A stretch of DNA of 64,000 bases from positions 1 through 64,000 of IMG/VR virus record IMGVR_UViG_3300032307_000370; one strand, given 5' to 3'. A program made the translations under genes and the position numbers. Shown piece by piece: positions 43,228 to 51,526 of this stretch. Source of the stretch: a virus. How positions within the stretch are numbered: position 1 is the stretch's first letter; each line of letters starts with the position of its first letter. The notes below the pieces were generated by a model. The model was given only the letters and a program-made list of their open reading frames with translations, was not told the DNA's origin and made no database searches.

Positions 43228-43262
43228 AAACCTATATGGAGAAATCCGTATAGGTTTTTTTA
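43228..43262 (+). terminator. Rho-independent terminator after tail tube
   Basis: 13-bp stem AAACCTATATGGA / TCCGTATAGGTTT with one G-U pair and a GAAA tetraloop, followed by T residues. Confidence 0.92.
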
Positions 43263-43286
43263 TTTACTAAAAAGTAAATGATTTTA

Positions 43287-43294
43287 TATTTAAG
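43287..43294 (+). promoter_or_regulatory. Variant late-type motif TATTTAAG
   Basis: A weaker match (TATATTTAAGA), 14 bases before the ATG at 43309 and just after the tube terminator, where a restart is needed. Confidence 0.35.
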
Positions 43295-43308
43295 ATAAAA
43301 ATACGATT

Positions 43309-44073
43309 ATGGAAAACGACTCAAAACAATACGGTCAAATGGATTTTAATCTACCACATGATGTGGTAACGTTACCATCTGGAGGTAAATTCTATGCCTC
43401 TAAAAAGAAAAGTGTTAAAATTGGTTATTTAACCGCCGCGGATGAGAACACACTTTTAAATATGAATCCAAATAAAACAATTAAGGAATCAATTGTTTTA
43501 CCTTTGTTAAGAAATAAGTTATATGAAACGGATCTTAGACCTGAAGAACTTTTAGATGGTGATATTGAAGCTTTATTAATCTTTTTAAGAAATACATCGT
43601 TTGGACCTGAATATGTGGTAAGTGTAATTGACCCACAAACAAATAAAGAATTTAATGCAACTATTTTACTTGATGAATTAAATATTAATAAGGTATCGGT
43701 TGAGCCTGATTCAGATGGTTATTTAACAACCACTTTACCAAGAAGTGGTTCAAAAGTAAGATTAAAGTTTCTAATAATGAGAGATACAATTGAAATTGAA
43801 AAAATTATTAGTGAATATCCTGTTGGTAGACCGGCTCCAATTGCAACATTAAGATTATCTAAAATGATTGTTGATATTGATGGTAATTCAGATAGAGGAG
43901 ATATTAATAAATTTATTGAGAATATGCCAATTATGGATTCAAAACATATTAAAAATTTCATGTCACAAAATGAACCAAGATTAGACCTTATAAAAGAAGT
44001 TATCGCCCCGTCAGGAGAAAGAGTAATGGTGAACATTGCTTTTGGGGTGGAATTTTTTCGGCCTTTCTTCTGA
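43309..44073 (+). CDS. gp26-like baseplate hub / tail-assembly chaperone, frame 0 product
   Basis: The 254-residue protein contains VTLPSGGKFYASKKKSVKIG then YLTAADENTLLNMNPN, the start of the T4 gp26-type baseplate family (PF12322 as recalled). DGDIEALLIFLRNTSFGPEY and IAPSGERVMVNIAFGVEFF follow. It lies between the tail tube and the tape measure, the usual place for the G/GT-type chaperone that coats the tape measure during assembly. The frame-0 stop at 44071 comes 15 bases after a TTTTTTCGG shift site, beyond which the +1 frame is open for 50 residues with the expected second-domain pattern. The frame-0 protein would be the major product. Confidence 0.8.
   Translation: MENDSKQYGQMDFNLPHDVVTLPSGGKFYASKKKSVKIGYLTAADENTLLNMNPNKTIKESIVLPLLRNKLYETDLRPEELLDGDIEALLIFLRNTSFGPEYVVSVIDPQTNKEFNATILLDELNINKVSVEPDSDGYLTTTLPRSGSKVRLKFLIMRDTIEIEKIISEYPVGRPAPIATLRLSKMIVDIDGNSDRGDINKFIENMPIMDSKHIKNFMSQNEPRLDLIKEVIAPSGERVMVNIAFGVEFFRPFF
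44053..44061 (+). other. Predicted +1 programmed ribosomal frameshift site TTT-TTT-CGG
   Basis: In frame 0 the codons are TTT TTT CGG. A peptidyl-tRNA on the second TTT can slip forward to TTC while the uncommon CGG codon waits in the A site. Reading then continues GGC CTT TCT TCT GAT, open to the TAA at 44210. A -1 shift would stop after about eleven codons. Confidence 0.65.
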
Positions 44074-44212
44074 TTACTCCAAATTTTTATTAGACGAATT
44101 TTATTTATTAGCAAAAATATTAAGGACATCTTATTCCGATTATTTAAAAATGCCTACATATGTGAGAAGATATCTTGTAGATAAGATTATTGAAGAACAC
44201 AAAAAAGATTAA
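44060..44212 (+). CDS. Frameshift extension of the tail-assembly chaperone (+1 frame)
   Basis: The frame encodes GLSSDYSKFLLDEFYLLAKI then LRTSYSDYLKMPTYVRRYLV and DKIIEEHKKD. There is no plausible start codon of its own before this stretch. The pattern of a helix followed by MP..VRRY....I.EE matches the C-terminal part of shifted chaperones (lambda gpGT type and gp51-like proteins). The full fusion would be 300 residues: 250 from frame 0 plus 50. Coding character is clear because the frame ends only 34 bases before the tape-measure ATG and no other gene covers the gap. Confidence 0.65.
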   Translation, partial: GLSSDYSKFLLDEFYLLAKILRTSYSDYLKMPTYVRRYLVDKIIEEHKKD

Positions 44213-44219
44213 TAAAAGG

Positions 44220-44227
44220 TATTTATT
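44220..44227 (+). promoter_or_regulatory. Late-type promoter motif GG-TATTTATT
   Basis: TATTTATT preceded by GG, ending 18 bases before the ATG at 44246. Confidence 0.45.
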
Positions 44228-44245
44228 ATAAAATATTCATATTCT

Positions 44246-46108
44246 ATGCTTGAAACTAATCCATCTGGAAAAGGACCCGTTAATAATATAGTTGGTACGA
44301 CTAATGCTGATCAAAGTACGTCAACTAAATTAAGTGATGAGTTATTAAATTTAGATACTACAATAACAAATTTAGGTACTTTATTTACCGATCCTTTTAA
44401 AGGAATTGGTGCGATATTAACGCAAGTAAATGAACAACTTGGACCTAAAGGTATTTTAACTGCGTTAGGAAATTTAGATGCTGAGGCAACTAAATTGGTA
44501 AAAGCGTTTGGTATTAGTAAAGAAAGGGCGGGAGAATTAACCCAAACGGTTGCTGATGCAATACCTAAGTTTGTTGAAATGGGTCTCGATGTTGGAGATG
44601 TTGGTGAAACAATGAAGACATTAGGTCAAAGTATGAATACTAACCTGATGCTTAGTAGTGATGTTCTTGCTGATTTTGCGGCAACTGCTGAAGTAACAGG
44701 TGTAAAACAATCCGATTTAGCTGTTAAATTTAGAGATGTTGGTTTTAGTATTGCTAGTGTGGGTGATCAAATGATGGATGTTGTTAAAATTGCCCAACAA
44801 GCCGGTACGACAGTTGCTGCGGTTTCTGAAGGAGTTGTTGGTAATTTAGATAAAATGAATCTTTATAATTTTGAAGGAGGGGTAAAAGGATTAGCAAAAA
44901 TGGCGGCTCAAGCTTCAAGGTTAGGTATTAATATGCAAAGTATTTTTACGGTTGTGGATAAAGTATTTAATCCTGAAGGTGCGATTGAATTTGCAGCATC
45001 ATTACAAAGATTAGGGGTAACTTCAAGTCAATTATTGGACCCATTAAGATTAATGGATTTGGCTCAAAACGACCCGACAGAACTCCAAAACCAAATTGTG
45101 AATATGACTAAAGAATTCACAAGATTCAACAAAGAAAACAATCAAATAGAAATACTTCCTGGAGCGAAAAGACGTATTGAAGAAATTGGTAAGGCAATGG
45201 GATTACCTTCAGGTGAACTACAAAAAATGGCGGTAAATGCTGGTATGTTTGAAATGAAGTTAAAACAGATTAAATTCCCAACAGATATTGTTAATAAAGA
45301 AGATAGAGAACTTATCGCAACAATGGCTCAAATTAATAAATCAGGCCAAGCGGTTGTTAGAATTGAACAAAAAGATGAAAAAGGAAGAGGTACGGGAGAA
45401 TATATAGAAAAATTAGTGAGTCAATTAAATACTGATGATGTTAAAGAGTTAGCTGAACAGCAAAAAAGTGATGCTAAGTCAATGGATGAAATTGCAAAAG
45501 ATCAATTAACAGAATTAAAAAGAATATCATCAGGTATAAATGCTTTTGTTGGGGCTGCAAAATATGGAATTGCAAGTTCTAACGTTGCACAAGAAGGTTA
45601 TGTTGGAGGATTAAGAATGTTCCAAAATATGATAAATGAAGAATTACCAAGTGAAGGTAAGAAAACGCAAAATTGGAGAACAGGAACAGATAATACTGCT
45701 GGTTATGTAAGTGATTTCATGAAAAACGCCGGACTTAGCGATCTAATGGGTACATTTACAACAAAGGCAGGTGAATATTTTGATTTATTAAAATCTCAAA
45801 TTAGTAGTTTGTTTGGTAGTGGTGGTGTGGACACCCCAAGTCCTAACCAAACTTTAATACAATCATTAAATAATCCGAATTTAAATATTTCATATGAACC
45901 AATGACTATCAGTACTGATAATAAATTCAGTGTAGATTTCAAGGTAAGTACGGATGAAAAAATAAGTGCACAGGCGGAACAAGATATAAATAAAGCTGTG
46001 TCGGACTATTTTAACGGACCTGACTCAAGAAAAAATATGGAAAATCTACTTATGAGAATTGATCAGATCAGAACATCAAGTGGACAAAAACCGATTTTCA
46101 AAAAATGA
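44246..46108 (+). CDS. Tape-measure-like tail protein (gp29 position and size)
   Basis: The 620-residue protein is close to T4 gp29 (590). It is largely helical with repeated hydrophobic stretches (GPKGILTALGNLDAEATKLV, GLAKMAAQASRLGINMQSIF) and a central region of short Ala/Gly/Val-rich helices. It ends in charged helices (DINKAVSDYFNGPDSRKNME). Position directly after the chaperone with its frameshift, and length near that of T4 gp29, are the main evidence. A length of 620 residues would predict a T4-like tail of about 100 nm. No enzymatic domain is visible. The assignment could be wrong if this is another baseplate hub component. Confidence 0.65.
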   Translation: MLETNPSGKGPVNNIVGTTNADQSTSTKLSDELLNLDTTITNLGTLFTDPFKGIGAILTQVNEQLGPKGILTALGNLDAEATKLVKAFGISKERAGELTQTVADAIPKFVEMGLDVGDVGETMKTLGQSMNTNLMLSSDVLADFAATAEVTGVKQSDLAVKFRDVGFSIASVGDQMMDVVKIAQQAGTTVAAVSEGVVGNLDKMNLYNFEGGVKGLAKMAAQASRLGINMQSIFTVVDKVFNPEGAIEFAASLQRLGVTSSQLLDPLRLMDLAQNDPTELQNQIVNMTKEFTRFNKENNQIEILPGAKRRIEEIGKAMGLPSGELQKMAVNAGMFEMKLKQIKFPTDIVNKEDRELIATMAQINKSGQAVVRIEQKDEKGRGTGEYIEKLVSQLNTDDVKELAEQQKSDAKSMDEIAKDQLTELKRISSGINAFVGAAKYGIASSNVAQEGYVGGLRMFQNMINEELPSEGKKTQNWRTGTDNTAGYVSDFMKNAGLSDLMGTFTTKAGEYFDLLKSQISSLFGSGGVDTPSPNQTLIQSLNNPNLNISYEPMTISTDNKFSVDFKVSTDEKISAQAEQDINKAVSDYFNGPDSRKNMENLLMRIDQIRTSSGQKPIFKK

Positions 46109-46130
46109 TAAATAAAAAAAGGAGTAAAGG

Positions 46131-46138
46131 TATTTATA
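46131..46138 (+). promoter_or_regulatory. Late-type promoter motif GG-TATTTATA
   Basis: TATTTATA preceded by GG, ending 14 bases before the ATG at 46153. Confidence 0.5.
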
Positions 46139-46152
46139 TATAAAGTAAAAAA

Positions 46153-49100
46153 ATGCCAGAAAGTGTATTATCATTTGCATCATCATCGTCTTTTAGGGAC
46201 TTATTAATTGCTAGAAATTTAGCACCCTATCAAGTTCAAGGAGTATTTACTCCCCCACCTGGAAATGCGATATATGAAATTAGTCCGTTAAATGATAGTA
46301 ACGTAATAGATTCTCCTGACAATTTAATTTCTTCAAATCAATTATCAAATAATTTATACCCATTAAATCAATGGGGACCTGATGGGGGATTCCAAGGTAA
46401 ATATAGTGTTGGTAATCTAGTCCCTATTCCACCTAACGAAGGTCCATATGAACCAAACGATACTCAATTAGATTTAATAAATGAATTCTACATTGATGCA
46501 GCGTATATAACAAACATATATGGTCCCGAAGGTGGTTATAAAGATTTAGTTATAGTTACGGATGTCCAATTGGCGTCCCATTATTATTTACCATATTACG
46601 ATGGGGTACCAACAAATTATATTCCATCAACGTATAGTCCATATTCTATTTTATTTTCTGATAACCCAAGTGGTGATTTAGGGAATTTATCCCAAGATTC
46701 TTACCTTGCTAAAATAGGTGCGGTAGAATTAAAAGGTTATTTTGAAGATAGAATCGCACAAGAGTTAATCCAATTAACTTTAGGTAGTGCGAATTTAAGT
46801 AGTTTACAAGACCCTTTTAGTGCATCTATGTTAGCTACGGGTCAACAACCATTCTTCACAAAGAATTGGAAGATTACCGTACCTGAGAATCCACTATTAG
46901 CAGCTGTAAGTTTTGCTAATAGATTAACGGGAACATATTTTCCTGTATCATTTATACCTGGTGATTATTTTGATGATCCCGATCCGGTATTTTCACCACA
47001 AACAGAAAACGCATTAAATACTGTTAACAATTTAACGGGTGGTGCATTAGGTTCTGTGTTAAATAAGTTCAGAAGTCCTTCGGAGGTATTCATTGCAAAC
47101 ACGGGTAATGGACAACAATCTGTTTTATTTAAGAGTTTAGAATATAACTTATATAGACCTAACTATGACAAACCACCACTACAACAATTTACAAGTGCAA
47201 TATCCAATTTATTTGGTGTTGGACCTAATGGTGGGGGTGGATACTATGTTGGTAGTGAAGAAGCTGAACCATCACTTATAACTCAACCTGCTAATCAAGT
47301 TGCGGTTAATTATCTTGGTGTGCAACAAGGAACATTAGTTTATGGTCCTTCTGAATTAGGGAAACTTTATGAAGGTAACGAAGGTAAGATTAATTTTGGT
47401 CTACAAGCGGAATCGTATTCAAATGGTGGAGGTATAAATGGTAAATTAGTATGGACATCACCAAAATATAAAGATAATGCTGGTTTTAAAGTTGGACCGG
47501 GAGGTGATCCTAAAATCATTGATGGTGAATTTAATGAAATACAAAATTCATATAATCAAAGTTTATCCACCGATATTGAATTTAGAGGGGGATCAATTTT
47601 AGATGAAACCCAAAGAATTATTAACGCGGCTGATAACGTAACAGGTGCGGCTAGATTAAAACACGCAGGTAATGCGATGAACCAAGTTTCTAAAGTATTC
47701 AATGATGGATATAAAGAAATGACAAAAGGATCTCAAGTGATTGCTTATTATGATAGTTCAACGGGTGAGGATGTAATTGGAATTGATGGAATAGAAGTTG
47801 GTAGAGAATATTGTCGTGTGTTCCAAAAAGATACACCATATTTAACATATGCTGACTTACAGAAAACAGATGGTATTACAACATCTGGTCGTAAATTTAA
47901 TAATTCCGTTCTTGATAATACGTACAACTTAAATATTGCTCCGTTAAGGAATCCGGGATCAACAAATATTATTGATAGTAAAGTTAAGAAATATATGTTC
48001 TCATTAGAGAATTTGGCGTGGAGAACATCAGATCAACCGGGATATACCTACGATGACTTACCAACCTGTGAGAAAGGACCAAATGGAGGTAGAATTATGT
48101 GGTTTCCACCGTATGATATTTCATTTAACGAAGATGTAAGGGCATCTTGGAACCCGACTAAATTTTTGGGTAGACCTGAACCGATTTATACTTACGCTAA
48201 CACAACAAGAAGTGGTAGTTTAAGTTGGAAAATAGTTGTTGATACACCTTCAGCTATGAATACTATAATTGAAAAACAATTAGCAAATAGACCGTCAAAA
48301 GAAGTTGATTCAATAATTGATTCATTTTTTGCGGGGTGTGTTAAATATGATATATATGATTTAGCTGCTAAGTTTAATACTATTCCAACTAGTGAGTTAT
48401 ATACCTACCAACAATTATTAAATGAACCAAGATTAACTGAGGAAGAATTAGGATCAATATATTCAAATATTGGTAAGGATAAATCAACTGATATTGGTAC
48501 AAATGGTAGTGGTAACCCTGGTGGTGGGGATAGTGGTAAACCTGGTCCTGACAATCAAGAAAATGATACTCTAAATACGGATGAAACACAAAAAGTTGAT
48601 ATTGAAAGTATTCAGGAGTTTATTGATTACTCATTTTATTTTGATAATGATTATCCTGAAGGTTACACAACCAACGCAGTTACTGCAAGTCAACCATATG
48701 ATTATTGGTATAACCAATATCTTTCAGTAAAAGGGACTAAATATATAACTAACCCACCTGAATATGTTTATACAGGTAGTAAAAAATATGAAAATAAAAG
48801 TGTTGTTCAAAAGTTCTTTAATGATATTATTATTGGGAATTATCAAACAATTCAAACCGATTTTTTAAATAAATTAAAAGAAATAATTGTAGAAAAAAAT
48901 GGTACAGTTAAAATTGAATTACAAGGTTCGGCTTCCGCTCCTGCTAAAATTAATTACAATAGAAACTTATCTAAGAGAAGAATAAATTCTGTTTTACAAT
49001 GGTTTAGATCAAAAACAATTGGAGATAAAACCATATCCGCGTTAGAGGGTGAAGGAAAAATTACATTTATTGAAAATGCTAATGGTGAGGAAATTACGAT

Positions 49101-51201
49101 ACCAAAAACAAAAGATGGGGTATATGAATCGGTTACTTGTAGTGAGGACATAAGTTTAACTCCTAATGGTCCCGAAAATTCAACAGCACAATGGTACTCA
49201 ATACCGGCAATGGCTTGTAGAAGAGTTCGTTTATCAAGATTAGAAGTAAATATACCAACACCAACTACGACCACAACAACTACTGATCCGGCTCAAGGAA
49301 CTGATAAAACTGATGTAGTAACTACGGATACAACAATTAATAAAGTTGATTTAATACCACCGGGGATTAAACCTGTGAGAAAACCTGATCCAATTAAAAA
49401 GCTTAAAGAAGGTATTTCTAAAAAAATATTAAGATACTTATTTAGTGAGTGTGATTATTTTGAGGTTATAAAGGAAAATAACCCTATGGTGTATGATAGT
49501 ATTAAGGAAAAGATTAAATATTTTAGTCCGGCATTTCACTCAACAACACCTGAAGGTTTAAATGCAAGATTAACATTCTTAAACCAATGTATGAGACCGG
49601 GTCAAACAATACCTGTTATTGGACCTGATGGGAGACCAAAACATAATGATGCGTTGAATACATCATTTGGGGCTCCACCTGTATTAGTTTTAAGAATTGG
49701 TGACTTCTACCACACTAAAATCATACCAAATAGTATTGGTATTACTTATGATCCGTTAGTGTTTGATATCAACCCTGAAGGTATTGGTGTGCAACCTATG
49801 ATTGCGAAAGTTTCTTTAAATTTTGATTTTATTGGTGGTAGTGGTTTAGCTGGACCTGTGGAACAATTACAAAATGCATTATCGTTTAATTATTATGCGA
49901 ATACCGAGATTTATGATGAAAGAGCAATTGCAACTGAGGATACATCAGAGAGAGACGAAAAAGTAGTTGGTAAACTTGTCCCTTCAGCGTCAGCACCTTT
50001 AACAGTTGATAACATACCTAACGAAGTTGAAAATAGAGGAGGTCAAACTGTTGGTTCGATTATAAGTACTACTGCGAATGATGATGGAACAGTTGAAACT
50101 GGTGAGATTGATTATGACAATCTTATTCGTGAATTATCAACAGGAACAAAAGAATTCTTTTCAACGATATATAATAAGTTAAAAAGTATAAAAGATGTGA
50201 GTAATTACGGAATATTACAACTTGTTAATTTAAAAAGAAAATATTTTGATGGGGACATTAGTGAATTTCAAAACGATACCCCATTAAAAATTTATGGGAA
50301 ACCTGATAATGTTGAAAATTTAGTTAAAAATCTTGTTGATCAGGCAGTAAAAGATTGTAAAGATGATTTATCACCTGTTCTTAGGGAAATTGTTGAACCC
50401 AACTCCAATTTTAATAATGCTCAACAAAGACAAATAAGAAACAAAATGGAGGAAATTTTGGGTACGAGAAACGCTGAAATAAATAATGCGGTCATCGGAC
50501 CAATAAACGAGGCGACAAGTTATCAAGAAAATTTTAACTATACGTTTAGAAAAACAGATGTTGTTATATCAAAATTTGATGGTATACTTTTAGAAACGGG
50601 AGAACCTAAAGTTTATTCTTTGACTGGTGACAGTGCGACTACTGTAACAACTAAAATATTAGATGTTTATACAAATCAAGTTGGTAAAACAATAACAGAA
50701 TTTTTAGATGTTTTATCATCGTATTATATAATGGATTATAAATTACAATATAGTGATACTCAAAATATATGGAATCTACCGGATAGTTGGTCGAAACCAT
50801 TAGGGACAACAAAAGAAGATCAAAGGTTCTACATGGTAATGTCGGATATAATGTTAGATAATAATAAATACGATACTTTCATTGGTATTTTAACTTCATT
50901 GGATAAAATAAAATCATCTGATTCTTTGAAAAAAGAATTAAGAGATAAGTTTGATGTTTATAGAAAGAAATGTGTGGAACAAAGAGCAAATGAGGATAAA
51001 GCTTTTGCGGATTATGAATCAAGTCCCGAATACCAAAAGTTCCAAAGTTTTGAAATACTACCCTTTGAGGCTAAAGTAGGTTATACTACAAGTAAAGATG
51101 CTCTTGGGTATTCAACAGGAGTAGATAGAATTAAAAATTTATATTCTAAACAGAACTTGAATAAAGATGATAAATACAATGGTAAAGTAAAATTTAATTA
51201 A
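46153..51201 (+). CDS. Giant baseplate/tail protein with OmpA-like peptidoglycan-binding domain
   Basis: The protein has 1682 residues. The N-terminal half has structural segments such as MWFPPYDISFNEDVRASWNP followed by TKFLGRPEPIYTY, seen in tail proteins of large phages. Residues about 875-985 resemble an OmpA/MotB C-terminal domain: GTVKIELQGSASAPAKINYN, then RNLSKRRINSVLQWFRSKT, the usual Asn..Leu-Ser..Arg-Arg peptidoglycan contact pattern. A TTTTTTTD linker (nt 49257-49283) follows. Residues about 1130-1260 hold GAPPVLVLRIGDFYHTKIIP and a beta-rich block. It would form part of the baseplate and could anchor the tail to the cell wall during injection. It is followed two bases later by the gp53-like gene. 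Confidence 0.7.
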   Translation: MPESVLSFASSSSFRDLLIARNLAPYQVQGVFTPPPGNAIYEISPLNDSNVIDSPDNLISSNQLSNNLYPLNQWGPDGGFQGKYSVGNLVPIPPNEGPYEPNDTQLDLINEFYIDAAYITNIYGPEGGYKDLVIVTDVQLASHYYLPYYDGVPTNYIPSTYSPYSILFSDNPSGDLGNLSQDSYLAKIGAVELKGYFEDRIAQELIQLTLGSANLSSLQDPFSASMLATGQQPFFTKNWKITVPENPLLAAVSFANRLTGTYFPVSFIPGDYFDDPDPVFSPQTENALNTVNNLTGGALGSVLNKFRSPSEVFIANTGNGQQSVLFKSLEYNLYRPNYDKPPLQQFTSAISNLFGVGPNGGGGYYVGSEEAEPSLITQPANQVAVNYLGVQQGTLVYGPSELGKLYEGNEGKINFGLQAESYSNGGGINGKLVWTSPKYKDNAGFKVGPGGDPKIIDGEFNEIQNSYNQSLSTDIEFRGGSILDETQRIINAADNVTGAARLKHAGNAMNQVSKVFNDGYKEMTKGSQVIAYYDSSTGEDVIGIDGIEVGREYCRVFQKDTPYLTYADLQKTDGITTSGRKFNNSVLDNTYNLNIAPLRNPGSTNIIDSKVKKYMFSLENLAWRTSDQPGYTYDDLPTCEKGPNGGRIMWFPPYDISFNEDVRASWNPTKFLGRPEPIYTYANTTRSGSLSWKIVVDTPSAMNTIIEKQLANRPSKEVDSIIDSFFAGCVKYDIYDLAAKFNTIPTSELYTYQQLLNEPRLTEEELGSIYSNIGKDKSTDIGTNGSGNPGGGDSGKPGPDNQENDTLNTDETQKVDIESIQEFIDYSFYFDNDYPEGYTTNAVTASQPYDYWYNQYLSVKGTKYITNPPEYVYTGSKKYENKSVVQKFFNDIIIGNYQTIQTDFLNKLKEIIVEKNGTVKIELQGSASAPAKINYNRNLSKRRINSVLQWFRSKTIGDKTISALEGEGKITFIENANGEEITIPKTKDGVYESVTCSEDISLTPNGPENSTAQWYSIPAMACRRVRLSRLEVNIPTPTTTTTTTDPAQGTDKTDVVTTDTTINKVDLIPPGIKPVRKPDPIKKLKEGISKKILRYLFSECDYFEVIKENNPMVYDSIKEKIKYFSPAFHSTTPEGLNARLTFLNQCMRPGQTIPVIGPDGRPKHNDALNTSFGAPPVLVLRIGDFYHTKIIPNSIGITYDPLVFDINPEGIGVQPMIAKVSLNFDFIGGSGLAGPVEQLQNALSFNYYANTEIYDERAIATEDTSERDEKVVGKLVPSASAPLTVDNIPNEVENRGGQTVGSIISTTANDDGTVETGEIDYDNLIRELSTGTKEFFSTIYNKLKSIKDVSNYGILQLVNLKRKYFDGDISEFQNDTPLKIYGKPDNVENLVKNLVDQAVKDCKDDLSPVLREIVEPNSNFNNAQQRQIRNKMEEILGTRNAEINNAVIGPINEATSYQENFNYTFRKTDVVISKFDGILLETGEPKVYSLTGDSATTVTTKILDVYTNQVGKTITEFLDVLSSYYIMDYKLQYSDTQNIWNLPDSWSKPLGTTKEDQRFYMVMSDIMLDNNKYDTFIGILTSLDKIKSSDSLKKELRDKFDVYRKKCVEQRANEDKAFADYESSPEYQKFQSFEILPFEAKVGYTTSKDALGYSTGVDRIKNLYSKQNLNKDDKYNGKVKFN

Positions 51202-51202
51202 A

Positions 51203-51526
51203 ATGCAATTACAGTATTATAATAGATATAGTCCATTCTTGGTCAACGGAGAACAAACCGTTGTTCCATATATTAATTTACCATCAAAATCATCGGACAA
51301 AAGATACATTTATAAAGTTGGTATTTCAAGGTTGGATAAAGTTTCGCAACAACATTATAACTCACCATTTTTTGGTTGGTTAATATTACAAGCAAACCCC
51401 CAATATACAGGTTTTGAGTTTAACATACCTGACGGAGCGGTATTGACTATTCCATATCCATTACTAACTTCATTACAAGATTATAAAAACGAATTGGAAA
51501 ATTATACATTCTATTATGGTAAATAA
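51203..51526 (+). CDS. 53: Baseplate wedge protein (T4 gp53-like)
   Basis: The 107-residue protein is shorter than T4 gp53 (196) but has its pattern: RYSPFLVNGEQTVVPYINLP, YIYKVGISRLDKVSQQHYNS, PFFGWLILQANPQYTG and IPDGAVLTIPYPLLTSLQDY. The second half resembles the LysM-like fold that gp53 uses in the wedge. It overlaps the next gene by 11 bases, so the two are coupled. A Lys/Tyr-rich end (NYTFYYGK) closes it. Family assignment is by pattern. Confidence 0.7.
   Translation: MQLQYYNRYSPFLVNGEQTVVPYINLPSKSSDKRYIYKVGISRLDKVSQQHYNSPFFGWLILQANPQYTGFEFNIPDGAVLTIPYPLLTSLQDYKNELENYTFYYGK

Noticed and set aside
43719-44129. Minus-strand frame of 136 residues opposite the chaperone gene
   Set aside because: It overlaps the well-supported plus gene and its frameshift extension, and has no promoter or recognisable protein pattern.
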